Shown here in pieces: positions 7,470-15,370 of a stretch of 64,000 nucleotides of DNA. The position numbers and the translations under genes are program-made. Below the pieces are notes generated by a model. The model was not told the DNA's origin. It saw only the letters and a list, made by a program, of their open reading frames with translations, and did no database searches. Positions within the stretch are counted from its first letter, which is position 1, and every line of letters starts with the position of its first letter. Source of the DNA: Sphingomonas_R sp036387535 (GTDB taxonomy: Bacteria > Pseudomonadota > Alphaproteobacteria > Sphingomonadales > Sphingomonadaceae); contig NZ_DASVTO010000002.1 in assembly GCF_036387535.1 (NCBI RefSeq), positions 1 through 64,000 on the forward strand, in the 5' to 3' direction.

Positions 7470-8780
7470 ATGGCAATGCCGATCCAGACCAAGGCCACCG
7501 GCGACGCGCCCCAGGCGGGTGGCGTCCCGACGAACTATCGTTCGGCGCTGACACTGCTGGCCAGCCTGTTCTTCATGTGGGGCTTCATCACGGTCATCAA
7601 CGGAACGCTGCTGCCGCACCTGCGCAGCGTGTTCGAGCTGAGCTATTTCCAGGCTTCGCTGATCGAAAGCGTCTGGTTCATCGCTTATTTCTTCGCATCG
7701 ATCCCGTCGGCCAAGCTGATCGAGCGGATCGGATATCAGAAGGCGCTGGTCACCGGGCTCGGCATCATGGCCGCCGGTGCGCTGGGCATGGTGCTGGCGG
7801 CCAGCCTGCCGTCCTATGGCGTCACGCTGGTCATGCTGTTCGTGATCGCCAGCGGCATCACGCTGTTGCAGGTGGCAGCCAATCCCTATGTCGCGGTGGT
7901 CGGCCCGCCGGAGACCGCGTCGTCCCGCCTCAACCTGGTGCAGGCGCTGAATTCCGCCGGAACGATGCTGGCGCCACTGTTCGGAGCCTATCTGATCCTG
8001 GGGCGGTCGAAGGGGGGAACGGCGGAGGCCGGCACCGTGCTGACCCAGGCGGAACGGCTGGCCGACGCACAGTCGGTGGTCCTGCCCTATGTGCTGGTCG
8101 CGATCGTGCTGGTCGTACTGGCGGTCATCATCGCACGCTTCCCGCTGCCGGCGATGGGCGCATCGACCAGCCGCCATGCCAAGGAAGAGCGCAAGAAGCA
8201 TTCGCTGTGGAAGCATCGCAACCTGGTGTTCGGCATTCCCGCGATCTTCATCTACCTGATCGCGGAGATCGGCGTCGGCAACCTGTTCGTCAATTTCATC
8301 AGCCAGCCGCAGATCGCCAACCTGACCACGGAACAGGCCGGCCGCTATCTGGCGCTGTTGTGGGGCGGCATGATGGTGGGGCGCTTCCTGGGATCGGCGA
8401 TCATGCAGAAGATTCCGGCGGAAACCGTGCTGGCGGCGTTTTCGATCGGAGCGTTCGTGGTGATGTTGATCACGGTCTTTACGACCGGACATGTCGCGAT
8501 GTGGGCGCTGATCTCCGTCGGGCTGTTCCATTCGATCATGTTCCCGACTATCTTCACGCTGGGCATCAAGGGGCTGGGCCCGTTGACCGAGGAAGGGTCG
8601 GGCCTGCTGATCATGGCGATCGCCGGCGGCGCGCTGGTGTTCGTGCAGGGCAAGCTGGCCGATACCTACGGCCTGCAGGCATCGTTCCTGCTGACCGCGG
8701 CGTGCGAACTCTACATCCTGTTCTATGCGCTGTGGGGATCGCGGACGACGCATGCCCTGCCGGACGTGCAGGCGGCGTAG
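7470..8780 (+). CDS. MFS sugar transporter, FHS family (FucP/GluP type)
   Basis: A 436-residue protein with about twelve transmembrane segments. The first helix FFMWGFITVINGTLLPHL carries the FHS hallmark, and ANPYVAVVGPPETASSRLNL in the middle of the N-half is characteristic of fucose/glucose/galactose:proton symporters. It imports the sugar used by the neighbouring dehydratase and mutarotase. The start at 7470 follows GGAGAGAAGGGCC. A second in-frame ATG two codons later is possible. It is convergent with the GntR gene and separated from it by a hairpin. Confidence 0.92.
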   Translation: MAMPIQTKATGDAPQAGGVPTNYRSALTLLASLFFMWGFITVINGTLLPHLRSVFELSYFQASLIESVWFIAYFFASIPSAKLIERIGYQKALVTGLGIMAAGALGMVLAASLPSYGVTLVMLFVIASGITLLQVAANPYVAVVGPPETASSRLNLVQALNSAGTMLAPLFGAYLILGRSKGGTAEAGTVLTQAERLADAQSVVLPYVLVAIVLVVLAVIIARFPLPAMGASTSRHAKEERKKHSLWKHRNLVFGIPAIFIYLIAEIGVGNLFVNFISQPQIANLTTEQAGRYLALLWGGMMVGRFLGSAIMQKIPAETVLAAFSIGAFVVMLITVFTTGHVAMWALISVGLFHSIMFPTIFTLGIKGLGPLTEEGSGLLIMAIAGGALVFVQGKLADTYGLQASFLLTAACELYILFYALWGSRTTHALPDVQAA

Positions 8781-8814
8781 GTCGGGGCGCCCGACCCTCC
8801 CCGCCGGGGCGGAG
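8781..8814. terminator. Candidate bidirectional terminator
   Basis: Two adjacent GC-rich hairpins fill the 37 bases between the convergent transporter and regulator genes: GTCGGG-GCG-CCCGAC, and an imperfect CCTCCCCGCC/GGGGCGGAGG. No long T-run is seen, so termination is inferred from position and shape. Confidence 0.45.
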
Positions 8815-8817
8815 GGG

Positions 8818-9597
8818 CTATTGTTTCATCGCGGCGCGGGTGTCGTCCAGCGCCAGATCGACCAGTTGCCGCATCGCGGCGCTGGCACCGGCCGGATCCT
8901 GCGCCGCGATGGCATCATAGACGCGGCGGTGATCGGGGATGGGATTGCGCGGCAGAACCCGCGCGCGCTGCTTGAACTGCGTGGTCCAGTTGACTGCCGC
9001 GCCGATGCTGGCGCTGAGCACCACGAGCGAATCGTTGCCGGTCGCGTTGAGGATCGCATCGTGGAAATCGCGATCGGCGGCGCGCCCGGCGGGCGTCGCC
9101 AGCGTGTGGCGCGTCATGGCGGTCAGCGCATCCTTCATCAGTTTCAGATCGGATCGCTCCCGGCGTTCGGCCGCCAGCGCGGCCGCGGCCGGTTCGACGA
9201 TCCCGCGCAATTCGAACAGCCCGCGAATGAAGCGGAGATCGGGTTCGCCCGCGAACGCCCAGGCCAGTACGTCGGGATCGAGAACATTCCAATGGTTGCG
9301 CGGCAGGACGCGCGTGCCCGCCTTCGGCCTGCTTTCGACCAGCCCCTTGGCGCTCAGCACCTGAACCGCTTCGCGATAGGCGCTGCGCGAGACACCGAGC
9401 GCTTCGGAGAAGACGACTTCGCCCGACAGGGTTTCGCCCGGTGCATATTCCCCGGACAGGATCGCGACCCCCAGCTTGTAGGCGATCGCACCATGCAGGC
9501 GGCGGCCGGTGCCACGGCGTGCGCGCGCGGGCGCCGGATCAGGCGTACCGCCGGCATCCGGTTCCTGCGTAACGACCGTCGGTTCCCCGTCGTGCAC
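8818..9597 (-). CDS. GntR-family transcriptional regulator, FadR/FCD subfamily
   Basis: A 259-residue repressor-type protein. An N-terminal winged helix-turn-helix (about residues 35-105; GETLSGEVVFSEALGVSRSA, then YREAVQVLSAKGLVESRP) is followed by an all-helical FCD ligand domain (about 125-255; LFELRGIVEPAAAALAA, DRDFHDAILNATGN). FCD members near sugar-acid dehydratases usually sense a sugar acid or keto acid, so control of the adjacent genes is likely. The start is GTG at 9597 after GGGGAGGGGATG. About 30 residues before the HTH are low-complexity. Matching candidate operators lie at 7389-7402 and 9668-9681. Confidence 0.88.
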   Translation of the reverse strand: MHDGEPTVVTQEPDAGGTPDPAPARARRGTGRRLHGAIAYKLGVAILSGEYAPGETLSGEVVFSEALGVSRSAYREAVQVLSAKGLVESRPKAGTRVLPRNHWNVLDPDVLAWAFAGEPDLRFIRGLFELRGIVEPAAAALAAERRERSDLKLMKDALTAMTRHTLATPAGRAADRDFHDAILNATGNDSLVVLSASIGAAVNWTTQFKQRARVLPRNPIPDHRRVYDAIAAQDPAGASAAMRQLVDLALDDTRAAMKQ

Positions 9598-9667
9598 CGA
9601 TCATCCCCTCCCCAATTTCGCCCATGCTAACAGCAGGGGCAGCGGGGTGGAACGGCAAAGGTAGCGC

Positions 9668-9681
9668 TCTTGTCCAACTTA
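9668..9681 (+). promoter_or_regulatory. Candidate operator upstream of the GntR gene
   Basis: TCTTGTCCAACTTA agrees in eleven of the first twelve bases with the site in the divergent mutarotase/transporter promoter. It lies 71 bases before the regulator start and overlaps the last codons of mprF. Autoregulation is inferred. Confidence 0.35.
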
Positions 9682-12243
9682 TTCCCGGCGATCACGCCGA
9701 CCGCCGACCAGCCGTTCGAGATCGATCAGCGCGCGCGGCAGCGAAATTCCCCCGCCGCTGGCGACATAGCGCGGTTCCCAGACCGGACCGAACTTGTTTT
9801 TATATCCGCGTAGTCCTTCGAATCCGTAGAAATTCTCACCGTGCCGGTAGAGGAACGCCCCCGCGCGCGACCAGATCGGTGCCAGCCGCTGCGTCGTCAG
9901 GCCGGACAGCGGCGCAAGGCCGAGCGTGAACCAGCGATATCCCAGCGCCCGTCCCCACAGCATCAGTTCGGCGAACAGAAAGTCCATCGTCCCGTAGGGC
10001 ATGATATCGGCATGGCGCATCAGGTCGACGGACAGTTCCGATCGATCGGCGGTCGCCCAGATGTTGGCGAAGGCGACGATGCGATCGTGCTGGTACACGA
10101 CGGCGCAGTCGAACCGCCGGACATAGGCGTCATCGAAACGGCCCAGGCTGAACGCCTTTTCCCGCTGCCCCTTGGCCGCAAGCCACGCATCGGAGAGCGC
10201 GCGCAGGTCGGGCAGGATGGCGGGCACATCGCCGGCCGGCACGATCGCGAAGCGGGCCCCCTCGCGTTCCGCGCGGCGGACCGGTTGGCGCAGCCCGCGC
10301 ATCGCCGGGCCTTCGAGCGTGAAGGTGGACAGGTCGACGCGGGCTTCCTCGCCATATTTCACGATCTGGAGCCCGAGGTCGATGGCGAGCGGCAGGGCGG
10401 TGCGGCTGATCTGGTAGAGGAGCAGCCGGCCCTGCGCGCGGTCGGCAAGTTCCCGCATCTGCCACAGCAGGTCCGCCCAGGCGGTTTCCGGACCCACCGG
10501 ATCACCCATCACGATCCAGCTATGACCCTGGACCCGGTACATCAGGAAGGCGTCGCCCGAATCGGACAGCAGGAAATGCTTGTCCCCGGTGAATGCCAGC
10601 ATCGCTTCGGTCCGGGTGGCGGTGGCGAGCGCGGGCAGGACGGCGTCGAGCGGCACCACCGCGCTGGCGGGCGGGACGGACACACCGCCGAACAGGCGCC
10701 ACAGCGCGCCCGCCGCCAGCAGGATCGCGATGCCGAAACTGGCGCGCAGAAAGCGGGACGCATTGTTCGACAGCGCGAATTGCCACCACAGGCTGTCCTG
10801 ATAATCGACATGCTTGTAGGCGAAGAAGCCGATCCAGAGCGACAGTGCGACCGCAGTCAGGATGGCGGCGATCCAGCCGGCGGTCAGCGGCTGCGCGGTC
10901 AGGCGGGTGCGGCGGTAGAAGGCCGCGCGCGTCCATTGCAGCGCGGCGCTGATCGCGAGCAGGACAATCGCCTCTTCATAATCCAGCCCCTTGGCTAGCG
11001 AGAAGGCCGCGCCAGCCAGCAGGAGCGCGCGGGTCGCGACGAACGCGCCGTCGAGCCGGCGATAGAGGCCGGGGGCGAGTAGCAGCAGCCCGGTGCCCGC
11101 CAGGCTGGCGGCGATGTGCGAGGCTTCGATGAAGGGCAGCGGCACGAAGCCGTGGAGTGCCCGCAGACGGCCGGGAACGGCGGGCAGCGAGCCGGAGATC
11201 AGCAGGACCAGCCCGCCGGTGAAGGCGAGCGCGGCCAGCGCGAGCGGCGCGACGCCGGTCGCGATCGACTGCGCCCGATCGAACGCGCGCCCGACCGGAT
11301 GGCGAAAGCGCCAGCCTTCGTGCGCGGCCAGCAGCAGCGCGCCCACCAGCAGCGGCAGGATGTAGTAGATCAGGCGGTAGAGGATCAGCGCCGCGAACAG
11401 CGTGGGCCGATCGACACCGGGCAGGGCGGCCAGCATCACGGTTTCGAAGATCCCGATCCCGCCCGGCACATGGCTGATCAGCGCGACGATGATGGCGAGC
11501 GCGTAACCGAGGAAGAAGGCGGGGTAGGCGTTCGCGCCGACATGCGGCACCAGCACGAACAGCGCGGCGCTGGCGGCGGCGAGATCGAGCGCCGCGACCC
11601 CGATCTGCGCCAGCGCCTGTCCCGAGTCCGGTAGCGGCAACGACCAGCCGGCAATGCGCAGCACGCGCCCGCCGCGACCCGCGATCACCAGCGCCGCCAT
11701 CCCGATCAGCAGGGTGACGCCCAGGCCGCGCTGCACCGGGATGGAGATCGGCCAATGGCGGAGATGGACCCCGCCGGGCTGCCCGGCAAGGGCAAGAGCG
11801 GCGAGCGCGAACACCCCCGCCCAGAAGGCGACGCCGGCGATGCCGACCACGCGCGCGACATCGGCACCGTCCAGCCCGGCGGCGGTGTAGATGCGGTAGC
11901 GCGCCGATCCGCCGGTTAGCAGCGAGAGGCCGAGATTGTGGCTGAGCGTATAGCTGGTGAAGGACGCGAGTGCGGCGGTGCGCCAGGGCAGCGTTCGGCC
12001 GATGATGCGCAGCGCCAGCACGTCATACAGGGTGAGCGCGAGATAGCTGAAGACGGTCAGCCCGAGCGCGGTAGCGATCCGCCAGCCGGGTAGCAGATGA
12101 TAGGCGGCGCGGATGTCGCGGATGCGCACTTCGGCCAGCAGGTGGCGGAGCGCCAGCAGCCCGAGCGCACCGACGATCAGCGCCGCCGCGATCCCGAGGA
12201 TGGTGCCATGGCGCGCGGTGATGGCCGTCCAGTGCGATCGCAT
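9679..12243 (-). CDS. mprF: Bifunctional phosphatidylglycerol lysyltransferase/flippase MprF
   Basis: About 854 residues. The N-terminal two thirds has many transmembrane helices, including the flippase-type SHNLGLSLLTGGSARYRIY. The C-terminal part (from about residue 540, DKHFLLSDSGDAFLMYRVQG) is the DUF2156 GNAT-like synthase that transfers an amino acid from aminoacyl-tRNA to phosphatidylglycerol. The product lowers surface negative charge and raises resistance to cationic peptides and acid. The start ATG overlaps the virJ stop by one base (TGATG); a GTG one codon upstream is also possible. It is the last gene of acvB-virJ-mprF, so the synthase is coupled to predicted hydrolases of its own product. 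Confidence 0.93.
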   Translation of the reverse strand: MRSHWTAITARHGTILGIAAALIVGALGLLALRHLLAEVRIRDIRAAYHLLPGWRIATALGLTVFSYLALTLYDVLALRIIGRTLPWRTAALASFTSYTLSHNLGLSLLTGGSARYRIYTAAGLDGADVARVVGIAGVAFWAGVFALAALALAGQPGGVHLRHWPISIPVQRGLGVTLLIGMAALVIAGRGGRVLRIAGWSLPLPDSGQALAQIGVAALDLAAASAALFVLVPHVGANAYPAFFLGYALAIIVALISHVPGGIGIFETVMLAALPGVDRPTLFAALILYRLIYYILPLLVGALLLAAHEGWRFRHPVGRAFDRAQSIATGVAPLALAALAFTGGLVLLISGSLPAVPGRLRALHGFVPLPFIEASHIAASLAGTGLLLLAPGLYRRLDGAFVATRALLLAGAAFSLAKGLDYEEAIVLLAISAALQWTRAAFYRRTRLTAQPLTAGWIAAILTAVALSLWIGFFAYKHVDYQDSLWWQFALSNNASRFLRASFGIAILLAAGALWRLFGGVSVPPASAVVPLDAVLPALATATRTEAMLAFTGDKHFLLSDSGDAFLMYRVQGHSWIVMGDPVGPETAWADLLWQMRELADRAQGRLLLYQISRTALPLAIDLGLQIVKYGEEARVDLSTFTLEGPAMRGLRQPVRRAEREGARFAIVPAGDVPAILPDLRALSDAWLAAKGQREKAFSLGRFDDAYVRRFDCAVVYQHDRIVAFANIWATADRSELSVDLMRHADIMPYGTMDFLFAELMLWGRALGYRWFTLGLAPLSGLTTQRLAPIWSRAGAFLYRHGENFYGFEGLRGYKNKFGPVWEPRYVASGGGISLPRALIDLERLVGGRRDRRE

Positions 12244-12950
12244 CACACCGACGCCCGGATGGCCGCGATCACGACGCGGTGCACGGCGTCGGCGTCGCGG
12301 CGCAGCGGATGCCCGCCCGGCAGCGCGACGGTATGGACATCGGGCGCCGTGATCCGCGGACAGAGGCTTTCATCCTCTTTCTCCCCCCGCACGCAGAGCA
12401 CGGGCGCCCAATCGAGCTGGCGCGCGGTGGGGAGCGCATCGAAGGCGGGCGCGGAGGCCGTGAACACTTCGGATGGCGAAGCGCGGAACTGGACCGTGGC
12501 GCCCGGCACGATCAGGACGATCAGCCTGACCCGCGCCCGGAGCGCGGGCGGCAAGGCGGTCAGCCCGACATGCAGCATGTCGGCACCGAAGGACTGGCCG
12601 ATCAGGATCACGCGATCGGCATGCGCAAAGATGAGCGCGTGGCGCACCGCATCGGCGACCAGCGCCTGCACCTGTGCGGGGGTGCGGGTGTGGCGGAAGG
12701 CGGTGAGCGAGTTGACGCCGACCACCGGCAGGCCATCGGCGCGCAGCCGGCGCGCGACCTGCGGCCCGATGCCGATGTTGAACCCGAGATCGCCCGACAT
12801 CAGCACCGCGACGCTGTTCCGCAGCCCGGGCGGAGTGGGTGCCGTGGCGGCGCCATCGACATAGATCGGACCGCCATAATAGCCGAGATGCCCGAAGAAG
12901 AGCGCGATTGCCCCGAGCACGCCGCCAAAGATCGCAAACATCCGTATCAT
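12243..12950 (-). CDS. virJ: VirJ-type alpha/beta hydrolase (AcvB/VirJ domain)
   Basis: A 235-residue protein with an N-terminal signal or anchor helix and one AcvB/VirJ domain. It has the MSGDLGFN opening, the nucleophile elbow ILIGQSFGAD with Ser120, and the C-terminal LPGGHPLRRDAD with His214. The domain resembles the C-terminal half of the AcvB protein encoded just upstream. Agrobacterium AcvB is known to hydrolyse lysyl-phosphatidylglycerol in the periplasm; VirJ is a shorter relative. The gene overlaps acvB by four bases (ATGA) and meets mprF at its 3' end, so the three should be translated together. Here it is chromosomal and has no T-DNA or type IV secretion context. Confidence 0.85.
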   Translation of the reverse strand: MIRMFAIFGGVLGAIALFFGHLGYYGGPIYVDGAATAPTPPGLRNSVAVLMSGDLGFNIGIGPQVARRLRADGLPVVGVNSLTAFRHTRTPAQVQALVADAVRHALIFAHADRVILIGQSFGADMLHVGLTALPPALRARVRLIVLIVPGATVQFRASPSEVFTASAPAFDALPTARQLDWAPVLCVRGEKEDESLCPRITAPDVHTVALPGGHPLRRDADAVHRVVIAAIRASV

Positions 12951-14437
12951 GTCCTTCCGTCATAAAGGATGGCGCGCGCGATGGCGTCGGCATCGCCGCC
13001 GAGATGATGGCCGCCGGGCAGGACGATGGCACGCGCGAGGCCGGGCGGCAGCAGCGGGCACGCGCTGTCGGTTTCGTCGCGACCGCGCAGGCAGACCATG
13101 TCCCGCCCCCGCAGCGCCGCCATCGCCGGCAGGGTCGGCCGCGCGGCCGGACCGGCGACGTCCAGCCACGCGCCGAGATGAAACTGGAAATCGGCGCTGG
13201 TGCCGAGGCCGATCAGCCCGAGCCGCGCGACATGCGCGCGATAGTCGGGGTGCAGCGCGCCGACGACCTCCGGCAGGATATCGGCGCCGAAGCTGTAGCC
13301 GATCAGCAGGACGCGCGGGCGGTGCCAGAGCCGGCTATAGCCCGCCATGATCCGCATCAGATCGCGCGCGGTGCCCTGCGGCGTGCGTGCGGTCCAGAAA
13401 TAGGCGAGGCTGTCGACGCCGACCACCGGGACCCCCGCGCGCGCCAGCCGTGCCGCGACTTCGCGGTCGAGCCCGGCCCAGCCCCCGTCGCCCGACCATA
13501 GCACCGCCATGCGGTCCGTCGCGGGCGCCGCGGGATCCGTGACGAGCGTCAGCGGCAGATCGGCCGGCAGGCTGGTGCCGGGACTGGCGGGCGGCGGGAA
13601 CAGCGGCAGCACGGCGTGGGTGAGCGGGCGCGACCAGCGGGCGGCATCGGCGAAGTCGTGGCCGACGCCGGGCAGAGCCACCAGCCGGGCATGGGCCATG
13701 ATCGCGAAGCGCTGTGCGACGCCGAACCGGACCACCGCATCGGCGGTTCCCTGGATCACCGTCCAGGGCACCGACAGCGGGCGCGGGGCGAACAACGACC
13801 CCCGCGATCCGATCCGCGCGACGGTCACGCCCGCAGTGGGGCACCAGGGTTTGATACCGGCGATATCGGGGCTGAACGCGATCGATGTCGCCCCGGCATA
13901 GCTGCCACCCGGCGCCTGCGCGACGACGCCGTACGCCAGCGTCGCGCCGGCGGAGTAGCCGACCAGCAGGGGTTTCCGGTAGCGGGGGAAGCCGGCGCGA
14001 TGTTCGATATCGGCCGCGATCCCGAGCAGTGGAAAGCTGGGCGCCGCGCACGGCCGGGCTTCGGCTTCGACATGGCGGAGCAGGCGGCCGGTCGACAGCC
14101 CGGCGACCAGCGCACCATGCGCCGCAAGCTGTCGCGCCATGCGATCGACCACGCCGCGCCAGCCGCCATCGCCCGACAGGAACAGGACGAGCCCACGCGG
14201 TGGCCCGGCCGGGCGGTATAGCATGACCCGGCCGAAGGTGGGATCGACCCAATCCGCCGGTGCGGCCGTGATCCGCGCCGCAGGCGTCGGTGCGGGGCGG
14301 TGATCGGGCCGGATCAGCAGCGCGGCCAGCCCGGCCGCGACAATGGCGAGCGTCCGCAACGCGGCGGGCACGCGACCGGTCCGGCCCGTGCCCATGCCGG
14401 TATCTTGCAGCGCAGCCATGCCCGATCGTCCCGTCAT
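12947..14437 (-). CDS. acvB: AcvB-like two-domain hydrolase, probable aminoacyl-phosphatidylglycerol hydrolase
   Basis: About 496 residues with a membrane anchor (ALRTLAIVAAGLAALLI). Two related domains follow. The first (about 65-290) has LFLSGDGGWRGVV and LLVGYSAGATLAYG with Ser162. The second (about 295-490) has VLWSGDGGWAGLD, LLIGYSFGADILPE with Ser382, and LPGGHHLGGDADAI with the catalytic His. This is the AcvB architecture. The Agrobacterium enzyme removes the amino acid from lysyl-PG, opposing MprF/LpiA. It is the first gene of acvB-virJ-mprF and divergent from a two-component system. The start is uncertain: 14437 and 14419 are both possible and neither has a strong ribosome site. Confidence 0.85.
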   Translation of the reverse strand: MTGRSGMAALQDTGMGTGRTGRVPAALRTLAIVAAGLAALLIRPDHRPAPTPAARITAAPADWVDPTFGRVMLYRPAGPPRGLVLFLSGDGGWRGVVDRMARQLAAHGALVAGLSTGRLLRHVEAEARPCAAPSFPLLGIAADIEHRAGFPRYRKPLLVGYSAGATLAYGVVAQAPGGSYAGATSIAFSPDIAGIKPWCPTAGVTVARIGSRGSLFAPRPLSVPWTVIQGTADAVVRFGVAQRFAIMAHARLVALPGVGHDFADAARWSRPLTHAVLPLFPPPASPGTSLPADLPLTLVTDPAAPATDRMAVLWSGDGGWAGLDREVAARLARAGVPVVGVDSLAYFWTARTPQGTARDLMRIMAGYSRLWHRPRVLLIGYSFGADILPEVVGALHPDYRAHVARLGLIGLGTSADFQFHLGAWLDVAGPAARPTLPAMAALRGRDMVCLRGRDETDSACPLLPPGLARAIVLPGGHHLGGDADAIARAILYDGRT

Positions 14438-14562
14438 GTCGCGACGTCTGCACGCATCGGCCCACCCGGCCGGTGACGCCGCCATGAACAATCGGTCATG
14501 CCCGGATCATGTCGCGGGAAGCCGGGAACTGGCACATCCGTCCTGTTTCAAGGAGAAGGTCC

Positions 14563-14640
14563 ATGCCGCCATGCCCCGCCGCCATGCCGCCGCCACTGCG
14601 CCATCGCGCACGTCGCTTTCATACGGGTCCCGTCCTATGA
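14563..14640 (+). CDS. Possible 25-residue leader ORF upstream of the response regulator
   Basis: A strong AAGGAGAAGG ribosome site is followed by an ATG and 25 codons of Pro- and Arg-rich sequence, ending 32 bases before the response-regulator start. It could be a translated leader. Alternatively the same site serves an in-frame ATG at 14571 that would add 34 residues to the regulator. Both options are speculative. Confidence 0.2.
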   Translation: MPPCPAAMPPPLRHRARRFHTGPVL

Positions 14641-14672
14641 TGTCCGCGGGGAACGCAAAGACGGAACAGGGC

Positions 14673-15359
14673 ATGGCGCACAGGATCTTGGTGGTCGAGG
14701 ATGACGCGACCACCGCGGCCTACATCGTGAAGGGTCTCAACGAGGAAGGGTTTACCGTCGATCAGGCCGATAATGGCCGCGATGGCCTGTTCCATGCGAT
14801 CGGCGGCGATTATGCGGCCATCGTGCTCGACCGGATGTTGCCGGGGATGGACGGATTGTCGATGCTGGGTGCGATCCGTGCGGCCAAGATCACGACGCCG
14901 GTCCTGGTCCTGTCCGCCCGCGCGGCGGTGGAAGACCGGGTCGGCGGGTTGACCGCGGGTGCGGATGATTATCTGGCCAAGCCGTTCGCCTTCGCCGAAT
15001 TGCTGGCGCGGGTGCGCGTGCTGATCCGGCGCGGCACCACGGCCCCGGCGGTGGAGACGAGGCTGGTCTGCGCGAACCTGGAAATGGACCTGCTGGCGCG
15101 CAAGGTGCGGCGCGACGATCGTGCGATCGACCTGCAGCCGCGGGAATTCCGGCTGCTGGAATATCTGTTGCGGCACAAGGAGCAGGTCGTCACCCGCACC
15201 ATGTTGCTGGAAGGCGTGTGGGATTACCATTTCGACCCCGGTACGAACGTGATCGACGTGCATGTCAGCCGGCTGCGCAAGAAGATCGACGAGGGTTTCA
15301 CGCCGATCCTGCTGCACACCGTCCGCGGTGCCGGCTACCGGCTGGGTCTGCCCAACTGA
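14673..15359 (+). CDS. OmpR/PhoB-family response regulator
   Basis: A 228-residue regulator. The receiver domain has the acidic pocket VVEDD (residues 9-11), the phospho-acceptor Asp53 in IVLDRMLPGMDG, and the conserved Lys in LAKPFAFAELLARV. The C-terminal winged helix ends in VHVSRLRKKID and RGAGYRLG. It is partnered with the histidine kinase 11 bases downstream. The start at 14673 gives a standard OmpR N-terminus (MAHRILVVEDD). It is divergent from the acvB-virJ-mprF operon, which it may control, although the target is not shown by sequence. Confidence 0.93.
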   Translation: MAHRILVVEDDATTAAYIVKGLNEEGFTVDQADNGRDGLFHAIGGDYAAIVLDRMLPGMDGLSMLGAIRAAKITTPVLVLSARAAVEDRVGGLTAGADDYLAKPFAFAELLARVRVLIRRGTTAPAVETRLVCANLEMDLLARKVRRDDRAIDLQPREFRLLEYLLRHKEQVVTRTMLLEGVWDYHFDPGTNVIDVHVSRLRKKIDEGFTPILLHTVRGAGYRLGLPN

Positions 15360-15370
15360 GCGCGCGGCCG

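Noticed and set aside
12243..14437. A virulence (T-DNA transfer) role suggested by the virJ/acvB names
   Set aside because: No vir or type IV secretion genes are present, and the link with mprF points to lipid modification instead.
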